The notes under the pieces were generated by a model. It was not told the origin of the DNA and searched no databases. It was given only the letters and a program-made list of their open reading frames with translations. Of a stretch of DNA of 64,000 nt, positions 16,923-24,779 are shown piece by piece (the stretch's first letter is position 1; each line of letters starts with the position of its first letter). The DNA lies in contig JAFTIQ010000010.1 in the NCBI GenBank assembly GCA_017456805.1, positions 62,001 through 126,000 of the forward strand, in the 5' to 3' direction. The position numbers and the translations under genes were made by a program. The DNA is from Lentisphaeria bacterium (lineage in GTDB: Bacteria; Verrucomicrobiota; Lentisphaeria; Victivallales; UBA1829).

Positions 16923-19792
16923 TTTTTGATTACCTCAAAGTTTTTGTTTGTTTCAATTGCACCGGCTTTCAATGTCTTGCCGGTACGGTTGATGATTACA
17001 TAATATGTTCCGGTGTCAGCCTTGATTTCCCAGACAGCAGAAAGGGGATCTGCCGGAGTGAAATCCAACGCTGTTACACTCTTGACCCGGGGAGTTCCTC
17101 CAATGGGAATCACTTCCATTGCCGCGCCGAGACGCATGGTTTTCCCCTTCTGACGGAGCATGAATGCAGGACCCAATCCCGGACGGCTGCCGCGGGGAAC
17201 ACGGAAGGTTGCCGCTGTTGCATCTCCGGGGAACGCCAAAGTCAGAACAACACTGCGATCCGCTTTCTTGTAAACGTTGAACGCAGTCTGCGGCGTCGCA
17301 GGCGGAATATCAACTTTACACTGAAGTGTCTTGCTGACAGATGTTCCCATCATATCAGAAATAAATTCCATGGAAGTTTTCACCGGAGTATCAAATTTCT
17401 TTCCGTCCAGCAGAGAATAAAGGAAAGCATCTTTCTTTGCCCAGGGCTGCCACGGTGCGTAGAACGGCCAGTCAAAGGAATGTTCTTTCCCATCGGCAGG
17501 TTTCTGACAGTCACCGACAAAGAAGATTCCGTCGAAGATCGCAACCGCACGGGAGAAGCTGACTCCGTTATAGAGCGGGCTTTCTGCTTTTTCTGTAAAC
17601 AACGCTCCCGGCATGGATGCACGATCCAGAAACGCGGAGATGACAGACGGATTCTGACTGGAATTCTTTTCATCCACAACCACCGTATTGTGTCCCCAGG
17701 TCCGATCCATCACACCCGCACCCTTTTGGGTATAACCAATCCGGAACACTTCATGGGAAACCATCCCTTTATCGTCAAACAAACGGAAATGGAGACGGTC
17801 ATTTTCCATCCGGTCCCAGCCCATGATATAGTTGATCGCCAATGCGCGGAATCCGGCTTTGGATTGTTCCCGCAGATAAAGATAACCGTTGTTTTTCATG
17901 TGGGTATTGCCCAGGAATACAGTATCGGGCACGGTCTTCGGATCGACTCCTTCCGGAAGCTGTTTGAGAGCTTTCAGAGTGGGAAGATATTTGGGATCCC
18001 GGAAGATACGGTATGCCTGAATATAGGTCTTCCGGAGATTGTTGTCACTGATTCCGTGAGGGGTGGAAAGGATCCCGTAATCATAAACCCGTTTGAACCG
18101 CTGATCGATCAGTTCCACGCCGGATTCCCGCATCTCATCCGCAAACTCAAGCAGAGGATATAATCCGAAGTAGTGGTAAACCCCGGCTTCTCCGGAAGAT
18201 CCGTCAGGAGTAAATCCCTGATTGGCAAATGCATGGAACCCATTGTCGCCGTAAACAGCTTCGCCAAGGAGGTTCCACCAACGGTCAAGAGCAATCACAG
18301 CTCTGCCGTAAGAGGACAAATGATGAAGCTGAATATTGGAGAAGTTATCATTGTGCGCATAGAAATCTGCGATGATCTCCCCGAAAAATTCTTCTTCGAT
18401 CCGGCGGCGGTCTTCCGGTCCGAATACAGGTGTATTCCGGACTGCTGCGTATGCGGAAAGCCCTTCATAGAAGAAATAGGAGCCGTCAAGCGTGGAGGAA
18501 GCGATTCTGATCCGGGCAGAAGTCGCCGCAGGAGAATGAGGCGGCAGAAACCGGTACCAGTGAACATATTCCAGAAGAATATCGCGGATCTTGGTGGGAT
18601 AACGCAAGTCCCCAGTCTTCTGGTATGCCTGAGCCATCCGTTTCATCGCTTCAAAGGTTTCCCGGTTATGATGATAAATCAAAGCTCCCTGAACTTGGGC
18701 ATTCTTGCTCAGATCTTCGCCGGTTTTGGTATTCTTGATCCGATAGAAAGATTCTGCTTTCATGACACTTCTTCTGAAAAATGCGCAGTAATCCGGGTGG
18801 ATCTGCGGTTGGATCCCGAACGCCATCTTCAAATCCTGCTCTGCCTTTTTCATGACAGCAGCTTCATTCTTCGGAAGGGGGGAAGCAAGTTTCCAGTTGA
18901 CTTTTTCCGGCGGAACAGTTCCCCAGATGTAACGGGGACGGAAGCCCATGACCGTGTAGATCTGCGGTGCATCTTTTGTGATCAGACGGGGCAGAACCCG
19001 TTCACTGTAAAGAACCGGCATGGTTTTGGCAACCTTTTCGGGGATCGTCAGAACAAGTTTCAATTCCACGACTTCACGGGGTGCCAATGACAGTTTTTTT
19101 CTGTCAAAATTCACACTGAAATGTTTCAGATCTTTGGTGTCGATCACAAGATCACATTCCAGTTTTTCATTGCGCTTGTTCTGAACACGGAGTGTGTAGG
19201 TCCATTCCAGTTTGCCATCGGAGAAGAACCCGGCAGGGATTCTCTTGAACACAGCTTTCTGTTCATCAAATGTAATATCTGCAAAACGGCGGATGAACTG
19301 GATCTTTTCGATTTCCACTCTGCGGATACGGGTTTCTCCCGCTTTCCGGGTGGAATAACGCAAAAGGTTCAACGCAAGCTGTCTGTTGGGATAAACTTTC
19401 GGCGTATAACGATACCACCAGCCGTCATCATCCCGGCGGAGATCCAGACGTTCATCCAGCATTTTATCATAAGGAATAACAGTTTTCACATACCAGTCCC
19501 GGAGCTGATCGGCCAAAGGATAGTTCCGCAGCTGAATATTCATCCCGCATTTTCCTTCCAGATTCCGGAAGACGATCTGCAGTTCATCGTAATCATGGGG
19601 AACGACTTTCAGCTCATCCAGATTGATGACGACTTCTGTATTATTCTTATCTGTGGGAATGCTCCACTCATAGTTGCCCGCGGCATTCTTTTTGAAATCC
19701 GGGATCTTTGAAAGATCAAAGGTGTAAACTTCACCCTTTGCGAAGCAGAATGCCGCACAAAGAAGAGTGAAAACGGTAAGAAAATTTTTCAT
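16919..19792 (-). CDS. Heparinase II/III-like polysaccharide lyase
   Basis: A 957-residue exported protein (signal peptide MKNFLTVFTLLCAAFCFA). Residues about 20-180 are beta-rich. The middle has the alpha/alpha-toroid features of alginate lyase/heparinase II proteins (NFSNIQLHHLSSYGRAVIAL, GSSGEAGVYHYFGLYPLLEF). The C-terminal beta-sandwich has the Heparinase II/III marker TWGHNTVVVDEKNSSQ. The family cleaves uronic-acid-containing polysaccharides by beta-elimination; the substrate here is unknown. AGGAGATAAGCTGTT precedes the start. It lies 26 nt downstream of the pseudopilin gene and is translationally coupled to the LamG gene after it. Confidence 0.75.
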   Translation of the reverse strand: MKNFLTVFTLLCAAFCFAKGEVYTFDLSKIPDFKKNAAGNYEWSIPTDKNNTEVVINLDELKVVPHDYDELQIVFRNLEGKCGMNIQLRNYPLADQLRDWYVKTVIPYDKMLDERLDLRRDDDGWWYRYTPKVYPNRQLALNLLRYSTRKAGETRIRRVEIEKIQFIRRFADITFDEQKAVFKRIPAGFFSDGKLEWTYTLRVQNKRNEKLECDLVIDTKDLKHFSVNFDRKKLSLAPREVVELKLVLTIPEKVAKTMPVLYSERVLPRLITKDAPQIYTVMGFRPRYIWGTVPPEKVNWKLASPLPKNEAAVMKKAEQDLKMAFGIQPQIHPDYCAFFRRSVMKAESFYRIKNTKTGEDLSKNAQVQGALIYHHNRETFEAMKRMAQAYQKTGDLRYPTKIRDILLEYVHWYRFLPPHSPAATSARIRIASSTLDGSYFFYEGLSAYAAVRNTPVFGPEDRRRIEEEFFGEIIADFYAHNDNFSNIQLHHLSSYGRAVIALDRWWNLLGEAVYGDNGFHAFANQGFTPDGSSGEAGVYHYFGLYPLLEFADEMRESGVELIDQRFKRVYDYGILSTPHGISDNNLRKTYIQAYRIFRDPKYLPTLKALKQLPEGVDPKTVPDTVFLGNTHMKNNGYLYLREQSKAGFRALAINYIMGWDRMENDRLHFRLFDDKGMVSHEVFRIGYTQKGAGVMDRTWGHNTVVVDEKNSSQNPSVISAFLDRASMPGALFTEKAESPLYNGVSFSRAVAIFDGIFFVGDCQKPADGKEHSFDWPFYAPWQPWAKKDAFLYSLLDGKKFDTPVKTSMEFISDMMGTSVSKTLQCKVDIPPATPQTAFNVYKKADRSVVLTLAFPGDATAATFRVPRGSRPGLGPAFMLRQKGKTMRLGAAMEVIPIGGTPRVKSVTALDFTPADPLSAVWEIKADTGTYYVIINRTGKTLKAGAIETNKNFEVIKK

Positions 19793-19818
19793 AACAGCTT
19801 ATCTCCTGATTTTTTGAT

Positions 19819-20631
19819 TTACTCGATTGTAACTGTGATTGGATTAAGATAATTATAACAGTAGTTATATTTTGCAGTTTTATACTTAATAACATCTGCA
19901 ATATCTGCTAATCCTGCAGTATTCACACCGGCTACATGTCCGTCTACATAAGCAATATTACACCGACCGTTATGCACCATATAATGGCATCCATTTGACG
20001 AATCCGGTGCTTTTATAATATTGACAGACATAAATGCACGACCTGCTTTATTAATAGTATCTGCATGAGTAGGAAATCGTGAGGGTTGTTTCAATTTTTC
20101 AGCACGGAGAAAAACGCCGACCAGTACATCTTTAGAATCTCGCCCTTCATAATATTCCAAACCGTAATTACGCTTATATGTCTTGTTGTAATACACGACA
20201 TATTCATCACTCAAACCGGATTCCCGTCCGTAGATTTGAAAGTCTACAGAACTGTCAGTTTTTATGCTTATGGATGGACATCTGCACGAATCAATTTTAA
20301 TTTCTTTTCGTTCACCAAAATGCTGCCACCAAGTATAATCATTTGAACTTTTGGTCCATATCAATGGTCTGACCGTTAACGGGAATGCGCTGTAAGTTGT
20401 GTTGTAGAGTTGATGAACTAAAGCGACTTGCTTCATATTGTTTTTACAAGCCGTAGCTCTACCGGATTCCCGTGCATTGTTCAAGGCCGGAAGCAGCATT
20501 CCTGCAAGGATTGCGATAATAGCAATCACAACAAGAAGTTCGATCAAAGTAAAGCTGACCAGCTTTACCCACCCATGGGTGGAAGTTTGTGTTCCTTTGC
20601 GCTTTCCTGTTTCGGTCAAAAATTTTCTCAT
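19819..20631 (-). CDS. Pseudopilin-like protein with H-X9-DG motif
   Basis: A 270-residue protein with a type IV pilin/type II secretion N-terminus: a basic leader of about 27 residues, then [19 protein letters not shown], the prepilin cleavage/methylation motif and transmembrane helix. The C-terminus has [13 protein letters not shown], the H-X9-DG motif typical of the hugely expanded pseudopilin-like families of Lentisphaerota and Planctomycetes. Its role is unknown; such genes often sit beside polysaccharide-degradation genes. It is the second gene of the GntR-led operon, 28 nt after the regulator, with GGGAGGG before the ATG. It is AT-richer than its neighbours, which may mean different ancestry. 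Confidence 0.85.
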   Translation of the reverse strand: MRKFLTETGKRKGTQTSTHGWVKLVSFTLIELLVVIAIIAILAGMLLPALNNARESGRATACKNNMKQVALVHQLYNTTYSAFPLTVRPLIWTKSSNDYTWWQHFGERKEIKIDSCRCPSISIKTDSSVDFQIYGRESGLSDEYVVYYNKTYKRNYGLEYYEGRDSKDVLVGVFLRAEKLKQPSRFPTHADTINKAGRAFMSVNIIKAPDSSNGCHYMVHNGRCNIAYVDGHVAGVNTAGLADIADVIKYKTAKYNYCYNYLNPITVTIE

Positions 20632-20659
20632 TTTATCCCTCCCGTTTTATTGTTTATGA

Positions 20660-21718
20660 TCAATATTTCCGTTCTGTTCCATCTATAATTTTTGCAGTGT
20701 AAGCGATTTCTTTCCCGGGATAGTCCGGTCTCAGAAGCTGCCGGACAGCTTCCATTCCAAGTTCCCGCTGATTGAAATCTGAATAGAAAGTCCATTGATC
20801 CGCCGGCAAATTAGTTTTCTGTTTCATATCAACAAAACCGCAAAGTGTCCGCGGAAAATATTTCCTGACAGATTCAAACGCCTGAACCGTATTCACCAGC
20901 ACGCCATCCGGGTGCAAATCCGGATATTTCTCAAGAACGTTTTTCAGGATCTGTTCCACCTCATCGTAGGTGCATATATCAGGAATATTGACGATCAACG
21001 GGACAAGCTCCGGATCCCATTCTGCACAGGCGATCCGGATATCCTGCCGGATCAGGGAGCGCTCTTCATCTGCAAAACGCATGAGAAACAGCGGTTTTTT
21101 CGCCCCGCGGTCAAATAAATGTTTTGTCAAATTGCGGATCGCCTCACTTGTTTTGAAATGCAGACGGCTCCATTTTTCAGCATGTTTCACTTCCGGGAAA
21201 TCATGCGGTGCATCGTCATGGATCAATGCAACGCGGCATTTGCTCTGAGCCAGAAAATCAAAGATCTTCCGATACCAGTAAGAGGAGATGATCACCCGGC
21301 TTTCGGAATTCAAATTAAAGAGAGCGCCCCAGTCAATATCATCCAGTTGGTTGGTGGGAGAAACCGGGATCGTTTCTATTTCGCAGGAATGTTTCCGTGC
21401 CTCTTCCATTGCACCGCTGAACTGATCTGCCAGAAAACCGGAATAATTTCTGATACTTCCGGCACAGGGCATCAAAACAGTAATCTTGGTCCGGGGGATA
21501 CTGTCACTGATAAAAGAACCGCGCCCTTTCACCCGGCGGATCAGATGCTCTTCCTCCAGCATACTGAGTGCATGACGCAATGTATCCCGGGAAACATTGA
21601 GCTCCGCAGCAAAATCCACTTCCCGTTTTGCCAATAAAGCTCCCGCCGGAAGACGGCGTTTCAGGATATCATTCCGGATAGAATGATAGATCTTCAATGC
21701 TTTTTTGGGGCGTCTCAT
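20660..21718 (-). CDS. GntR-family regulator with LacI-type sensor domain
   Basis: A 352-residue transcription factor. Residues about 5-75 form a winged helix-turn-helix of the GntR type (LPAGALLAKREVDFAAELNV, SRDTLRHALSMLEEEHLIRR, KGRGSFI). The remainder is a periplasmic-binding-protein-like sugar sensor (KITVLMPC, RVIISSYWYRKIFDFLAQSK, DGVLVNTVQAFESVRKYFP), as in AraR-like regulators. It heads the operon with the pseudopilin, heparinase and LamG genes and very likely controls it. No Shine-Dalgarno sequence precedes the ATG; the leader is short and A-rich. A palindrome upstream is a candidate operator for autoregulation. Confidence 0.88.
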   Translation of the reverse strand: MRRPKKALKIYHSIRNDILKRRLPAGALLAKREVDFAAELNVSRDTLRHALSMLEEEHLIRRVKGRGSFISDSIPRTKITVLMPCAGSIRNYSGFLADQFSGAMEEARKHSCEIETIPVSPTNQLDDIDWGALFNLNSESRVIISSYWYRKIFDFLAQSKCRVALIHDDAPHDFPEVKHAEKWSRLHFKTSEAIRNLTKHLFDRGAKKPLFLMRFADEERSLIRQDIRIACAEWDPELVPLIVNIPDICTYDEVEQILKNVLEKYPDLHPDGVLVNTVQAFESVRKYFPRTLCGFVDMKQKTNLPADQWTFYSDFNQRELGMEAVRQLLRPDYPGKEIAYTAKIIDGTERKY

Positions 21719-21741
21719 TTTTATTTTTTTATATTTTTGAG

Positions 21742-21772
21742 TTCATAACCATACTTACGAAGTCTCTAAGTA
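21742..21772 (-). promoter_or_regulatory. Candidate GntR promoter with overlapping palindromic operator
   Basis: A perfect palindrome TACTTA-N9-TAAGTA (21752-21772) overlaps a possible minus-strand promoter: TTAGAG (21764-21769), 16-nt spacer, TATGAA (21742-21747). The arrangement fits autorepression by the GntR protein; binding is inferred. Confidence 0.4.
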
Positions 21773-21852
21773 CTAATCTAACATAAAATTTTTATTTTAC
21801 AAGTGTTTTCTTTGTTTTTTTTCTGTTTTTTTAAAAAAAAGTGACATTTCAT

Positions 21853-21881
21853 TTGAAAAATCTGTTTCACGGAAATATCTT
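21853..21881 (+). promoter_or_regulatory. Promoter of the aldolase-nitroreductase operon
   Basis: TTGAAA (21853-21858), 17-nt spacer, TATCTT (21876-21881). It lies inside the long ORF that begins at 21841, which supports the downstream ATG at 21937 as the true start. Confidence 0.5.
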
Positions 21882-21936
21882 ACCCCGAAAATCTTTTGGA
21901 CGAAAAAACAGAATGCAAATAAAAGGATATTTTATC

Positions 21937-22713
21937 ATGCGCTATAATAGTCTGGAAAAGTTTCAGGAATCAATCAAATCCGGGAAACTCTGTCTCGGCT
22001 GCTGTATCACATTCACAGATCCGGCTGTCACTGAAATCGCAGCAGAAGCCGGATTCGATTTCTGCTGGCTCGATGGAGAACATGGCGTGCTCGACCGCAC
22101 AACCGCAATGCTCCATATCATGGCTCTGAAAGGAACCGGATGCGCTCCCTTCTACCGGGTCCCGGCTTGCGATCACACAGAAATCAAACGGATCATTGAC
22201 TTTGCTCCCGCCGGAATCATCATCCCTATGGTCATGAACGAAAAAGATGCCGATTATGCCGTCAAGGCATGCCGTTATCCCCTTTACGGAAACCGGGGTT
22301 GCGGAATGCGCCGGGGCAACTGTTATGGAACCATGCCGCTGGATCAATATATGGAACGTGCAAAGGAAGAACCGCTGGTCATCATTCAGATCGAACACGT
22401 CGAAGCGGTCAGAAACCTTGATAAGATCCTTCAGGTCCCCGGGATCGGAAGTATTCTGATCGGCCCCTATGACCTTACTTGCAGCATGGGACTGCCCGGA
22501 CAGTGGGATCATCCGGAGGTGATCGCCGCGATCGATTCCATTTGTGAAAAAACCAGAAACGCCGGGATCCTCCTCGGTGCCTATGCCGAAGCGGATCTCT
22601 CCCGCTGGATCAACACCAGAAAGATCCAGTATCTCGGCTGCATCAACGATACCGGTGCACTCATGGCAGGATATCTGCAGAAAATCAAAGAAGTTAACGG
22701 CATCAAACAGTAA
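21937..22713 (+). CDS. HpcH/HpaI-type aldolase
   Basis: A 258-residue class II, metal-dependent aldolase of the 2-dehydro-3-deoxyglucarate/HpcH family, which splits or joins keto-acid sugars and pyruvate. Family signatures: FDFCWLDGEHGVLD, RVPACDHTEIKRIIDFAPAG, IIPMVMNEKDADYAVKACRYP, YGNRGCG, then metal-binding Glu in IIQIEHVEAVRN and Asp in IGPYDLTCSMG. The start at MRYNSLEKFQ follows AAAGGATATTTTATC. Divergent from the GntR operon, so it may be co-controlled and act on uronic-acid breakdown products from the lyase (inference). A nitroreductase gene follows after 13 nt. Confidence 0.85.
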   Translation: MRYNSLEKFQESIKSGKLCLGCCITFTDPAVTEIAAEAGFDFCWLDGEHGVLDRTTAMLHIMALKGTGCAPFYRVPACDHTEIKRIIDFAPAGIIIPMVMNEKDADYAVKACRYPLYGNRGCGMRRGNCYGTMPLDQYMERAKEEPLVIIQIEHVEAVRNLDKILQVPGIGSILIGPYDLTCSMGLPGQWDHPEVIAAIDSICEKTRNAGILLGAYAEADLSRWINTRKIQYLGCINDTGALMAGYLQKIKEVNGIKQ

Positions 22714-22726
22714 AGGAGATTTTATC

Positions 22727-23278
22727 ATGGATTTTCTGGAAATTATGCAGCAGCGGAAAAGCTGCCGCGCCTACAATCCTGAAAAACAGGTTTCACGGGA
22801 AGATCTGCTGAAAATCGTTGAAGCAGGACGCCTCACCCCGAGCGGGTGCAACTCCCAGCCCTGGAAGTTCATCGTGGTGGACTCCCCCGAAGCAAAAGAA
22901 AAATTATGCGATGCCATCGTGGTCGGCAACGGCGTGACAGGTGCTCCGTGGCGGCATCAGGTCTCTGCTTTTATCATCTTTGTGGAACAGAAAGCAGAGG
23001 TCAAACAGGTGGTTGTGGATCACTATCATGATACTCAGCGGTTTGCGCAGGGCGATATCGGTGCGGCTTGCATGAATATGTGCCATGAGGCATTTTCTCT
23101 GGGACTCTCCACCTGCGTTATCGGTATGAATGATCAGGCAAAGATGGAACAGTATTTCGGGATCCCTCACGGAAATGAAGCGCGTCTTGTTCTGGCAATC
23201 GGCTATGCAGCGGAAGAGATCCCTGTGAAAAAGATCCGGAAACCGCTGGAAGAGATCTGTTCTTTCAACCGGTGGTGA
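22727..23278 (+). CDS. Nitroreductase-family FMN oxidoreductase
   Basis: A 183-residue flavoprotein. The N-terminus MDFLEIMQQRKSCRAYNPEK and the FMN-phosphate-binding stretch LTPSGCNSQPWKFIVVDSPE are typical of the nitroreductase fold, and the C-terminal LVLAIGYAAEEIPVKKIRKP matches the usual end. The physiological substrate is unknown. The ribosome site AAAGGAG overlaps the aldolase stop codon, so the two genes are probably one operon. Its stop lies 2 nt from that of the converging LacI gene, with no terminator visible between them. Confidence 0.85.
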   Translation: MDFLEIMQQRKSCRAYNPEKQVSREDLLKIVEAGRLTPSGCNSQPWKFIVVDSPEAKEKLCDAIVVGNGVTGAPWRHQVSAFIIFVEQKAEVKQVVVDHYHDTQRFAQGDIGAACMNMCHEAFSLGLSTCVIGMNDQAKMEQYFGIPHGNEARLVLAIGYAAEEIPVKKIRKPLEEICSFNRW

Positions 23279-23280
23279 AG

Positions 23281-24324
23281 TTACCGCAGCTCTGCAATGG
23301 TATCCCCTTTGCGGAACGGGGATACCAATAACTGTTTTAAAGGATATTCCTGATCCCGTTCCAGACAATATCTTGCACTCAGGATCCCGATTTTTTCCAG
23401 CTCCACAGAAAAGTACGACAAGTTCAATGCCAGCTGGGAGAACTGTTCGCTGTCATCTCCGCAGGCAAGCAGGGAAATATCCTCAGGGACCCGTAATCCA
23501 TGCCGGGTCAAACAGGAATATGCGCCATACGCCAATCTTCCGGAGGCGGCGATCAGTGCCGTAGGATGCTCCGGTGATTGCAGGATCTTTTCCGCCGCCC
23601 GCTCCGCCTCATGAAAATAATACTGGGAATCGGCTCTTTTTTCCAGAGGATAGATTTCAAGTTTCAGGTTGAATTCCTTCACGCCCCGCTGGATCCCTTC
23701 CATCAGCAACGTGCTGTTCAATCCGGTCTTCGGATCGTTGTAATTATGAAACATCAATGCGCCGATATAACGGTGTCCTTTCGCATACAGCTGTTTTACA
23801 GACTGGTATCCGATATAAGGATAATCTCTGCCGATCATTGCCATATCTTTCCAGAGATCAGCAAGGATCTGGATCACCGGAATCCCCCTGTCAGCCAGCC
23901 TGCGGTACAGCACTTCATTGGTTTTTCCGTTTTCGAGAATGGGGATCGTGATGATCCCGTCAAGCTGATTCACATGCAGCGTTTCCAGATAATATCGTTC
24001 ATCGTCGAGGGATTCACAGGGATAAACGATGATATCATATTCATGCTTCATGCATATTTTCCGGATCCCGCGGAGGATCTGAGCCTGAAGATAAGAGTTA
24101 TCCATCCGGTAAAAGAAGCCCAGCAGATAAGATTTTCTGGTCTGCATGGATCTGGCGGCAATATTGGGGATATAATGATTTTCCCGGGCAACTTGAAAAA
24201 TCTTTTCTCTGGTTGCTTCCGAGAGATGAACATTGGAACTTTTTTTGGAAAAAGCCGTGCTGACCGCTCCGACAGATACCCCTGCCAGTCTTGCAATATC
24301 TTTGATCGTCATCCGTTTTCCCAT
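23281..24324 (-). CDS. LacI-family transcriptional regulator
   Basis: A 347-residue repressor. Residues 5-55 are the LacI helix-turn-helix (MTIKDIARLAGVSVGAVSTA, then the hinge NHYIPNIAARSMQT), followed by a sugar-sensor periplasmic-binding domain (LLGFFYRMDNSYLQ, DGIITIPILENG, YLGALMF-like and SLLACGDDSEQFSQLALNLS). The start at MGKRMT follows AGGAGCTGAAT; the longer frame upstream runs through its promoter. It faces away from the surface-protein gene at 24780, so control of that gene is possible but unproven; the ligand is unknown. Confidence 0.9.
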   Translation of the reverse strand: MGKRMTIKDIARLAGVSVGAVSTAFSKKSSNVHLSEATREKIFQVARENHYIPNIAARSMQTRKSYLLGFFYRMDNSYLQAQILRGIRKICMKHEYDIIVYPCESLDDERYYLETLHVNQLDGIITIPILENGKTNEVLYRRLADRGIPVIQILADLWKDMAMIGRDYPYIGYQSVKQLYAKGHRYIGALMFHNYNDPKTGLNSTLLMEGIQRGVKEFNLKLEIYPLEKRADSQYYFHEAERAAEKILQSPEHPTALIAASGRLAYGAYSCLTRHGLRVPEDISLLACGDDSEQFSQLALNLSYFSVELEKIGILSARYCLERDQEYPLKQLLVSPFRKGDTIAELR

Positions 24325-24350
24325 ATTCAGCTCCTGATTTTCTCTTATGT

Positions 24351-24378
24351 AATATAACAGAAAAAAAGAGAATTGCAA
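24351..24378 (-). promoter_or_regulatory. Promoter of the LacI-type regulator
   Basis: Minus strand TTGCAA (24373-24378), 16-nt spacer, TATATT (24351-24356), about 27 nt before the start. Confidence 0.65.
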
Positions 24379-24496
24379 TCCAGACACGCAAGTTCCGGCA
24401 AAGAAATCCTGATCCGTAAAAAAATCCAAATAATCAAAAGTTCTATATTTTCTTTAAAATTTTTCTTATTTATTCAAAAAAAAATTATTTTTTTAC

Positions 24497-24524
24497 TTGC
24501 ATTTTATTATTTTCATGCTATTAT
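24497..24524 (+). promoter_or_regulatory. Candidate promoter of the first SLS-repeat protein
   Basis: TTGCAT (24497-24502), 16-nt spacer, TATTAT (24519-24524). If used, the leader is about 250 nt and carries both arms of the inverted repeat. Confidence 0.5.
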
Positions 24525-24552
24525 ATCACATAAGTAGACAACATAATGTCGC

Positions 24553-24674
24553 ATAATATACATTATGTTAAATCATTTTCATCATTTTCCTATTCAAATT
24601 TCCTCCTTCTGTTTTTTCAGTCCTCTATTTTATTGCACCGTTTGAGTTCAACGACTTAACATAATGTATATTAT
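24553..24674. repeat. 19-bp perfect inverted repeat flanking an 84-bp segment
   Basis: The right arm reads TTAACATAATGTATATTAT (24656-24674); the left arm (24553-24571) is its exact reverse complement. Each arm contains an outward-facing TATATT. ACATAATGT at 24541-24549 and 24560-24568 (inverted) and ACGAC/GTCGT around the right arm add further dyads. Confidence 0.85.
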
Positions 24675-24779
24675 ACGTCGTTACCGTTCAAAAAACGATT
24701 TTTCCATGCAAAAACGGCGTATAAAAGACACGTTTTTCAACAAAACAATCTTTTGCAGGCTTTCATTAAAGGAGCAATT

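Larger units (their letters stand above)
24325..24779. other. 455-bp regulatory region before the first surface-protein gene
   Basis: Very AT-rich. It holds the LacI promoter, a plus-strand promoter at 24497, and a 19-bp inverted repeat (24553-24571 / 24656-24674) with extra palindromic halves. No ORF is convincing. Confidence 0.6.
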
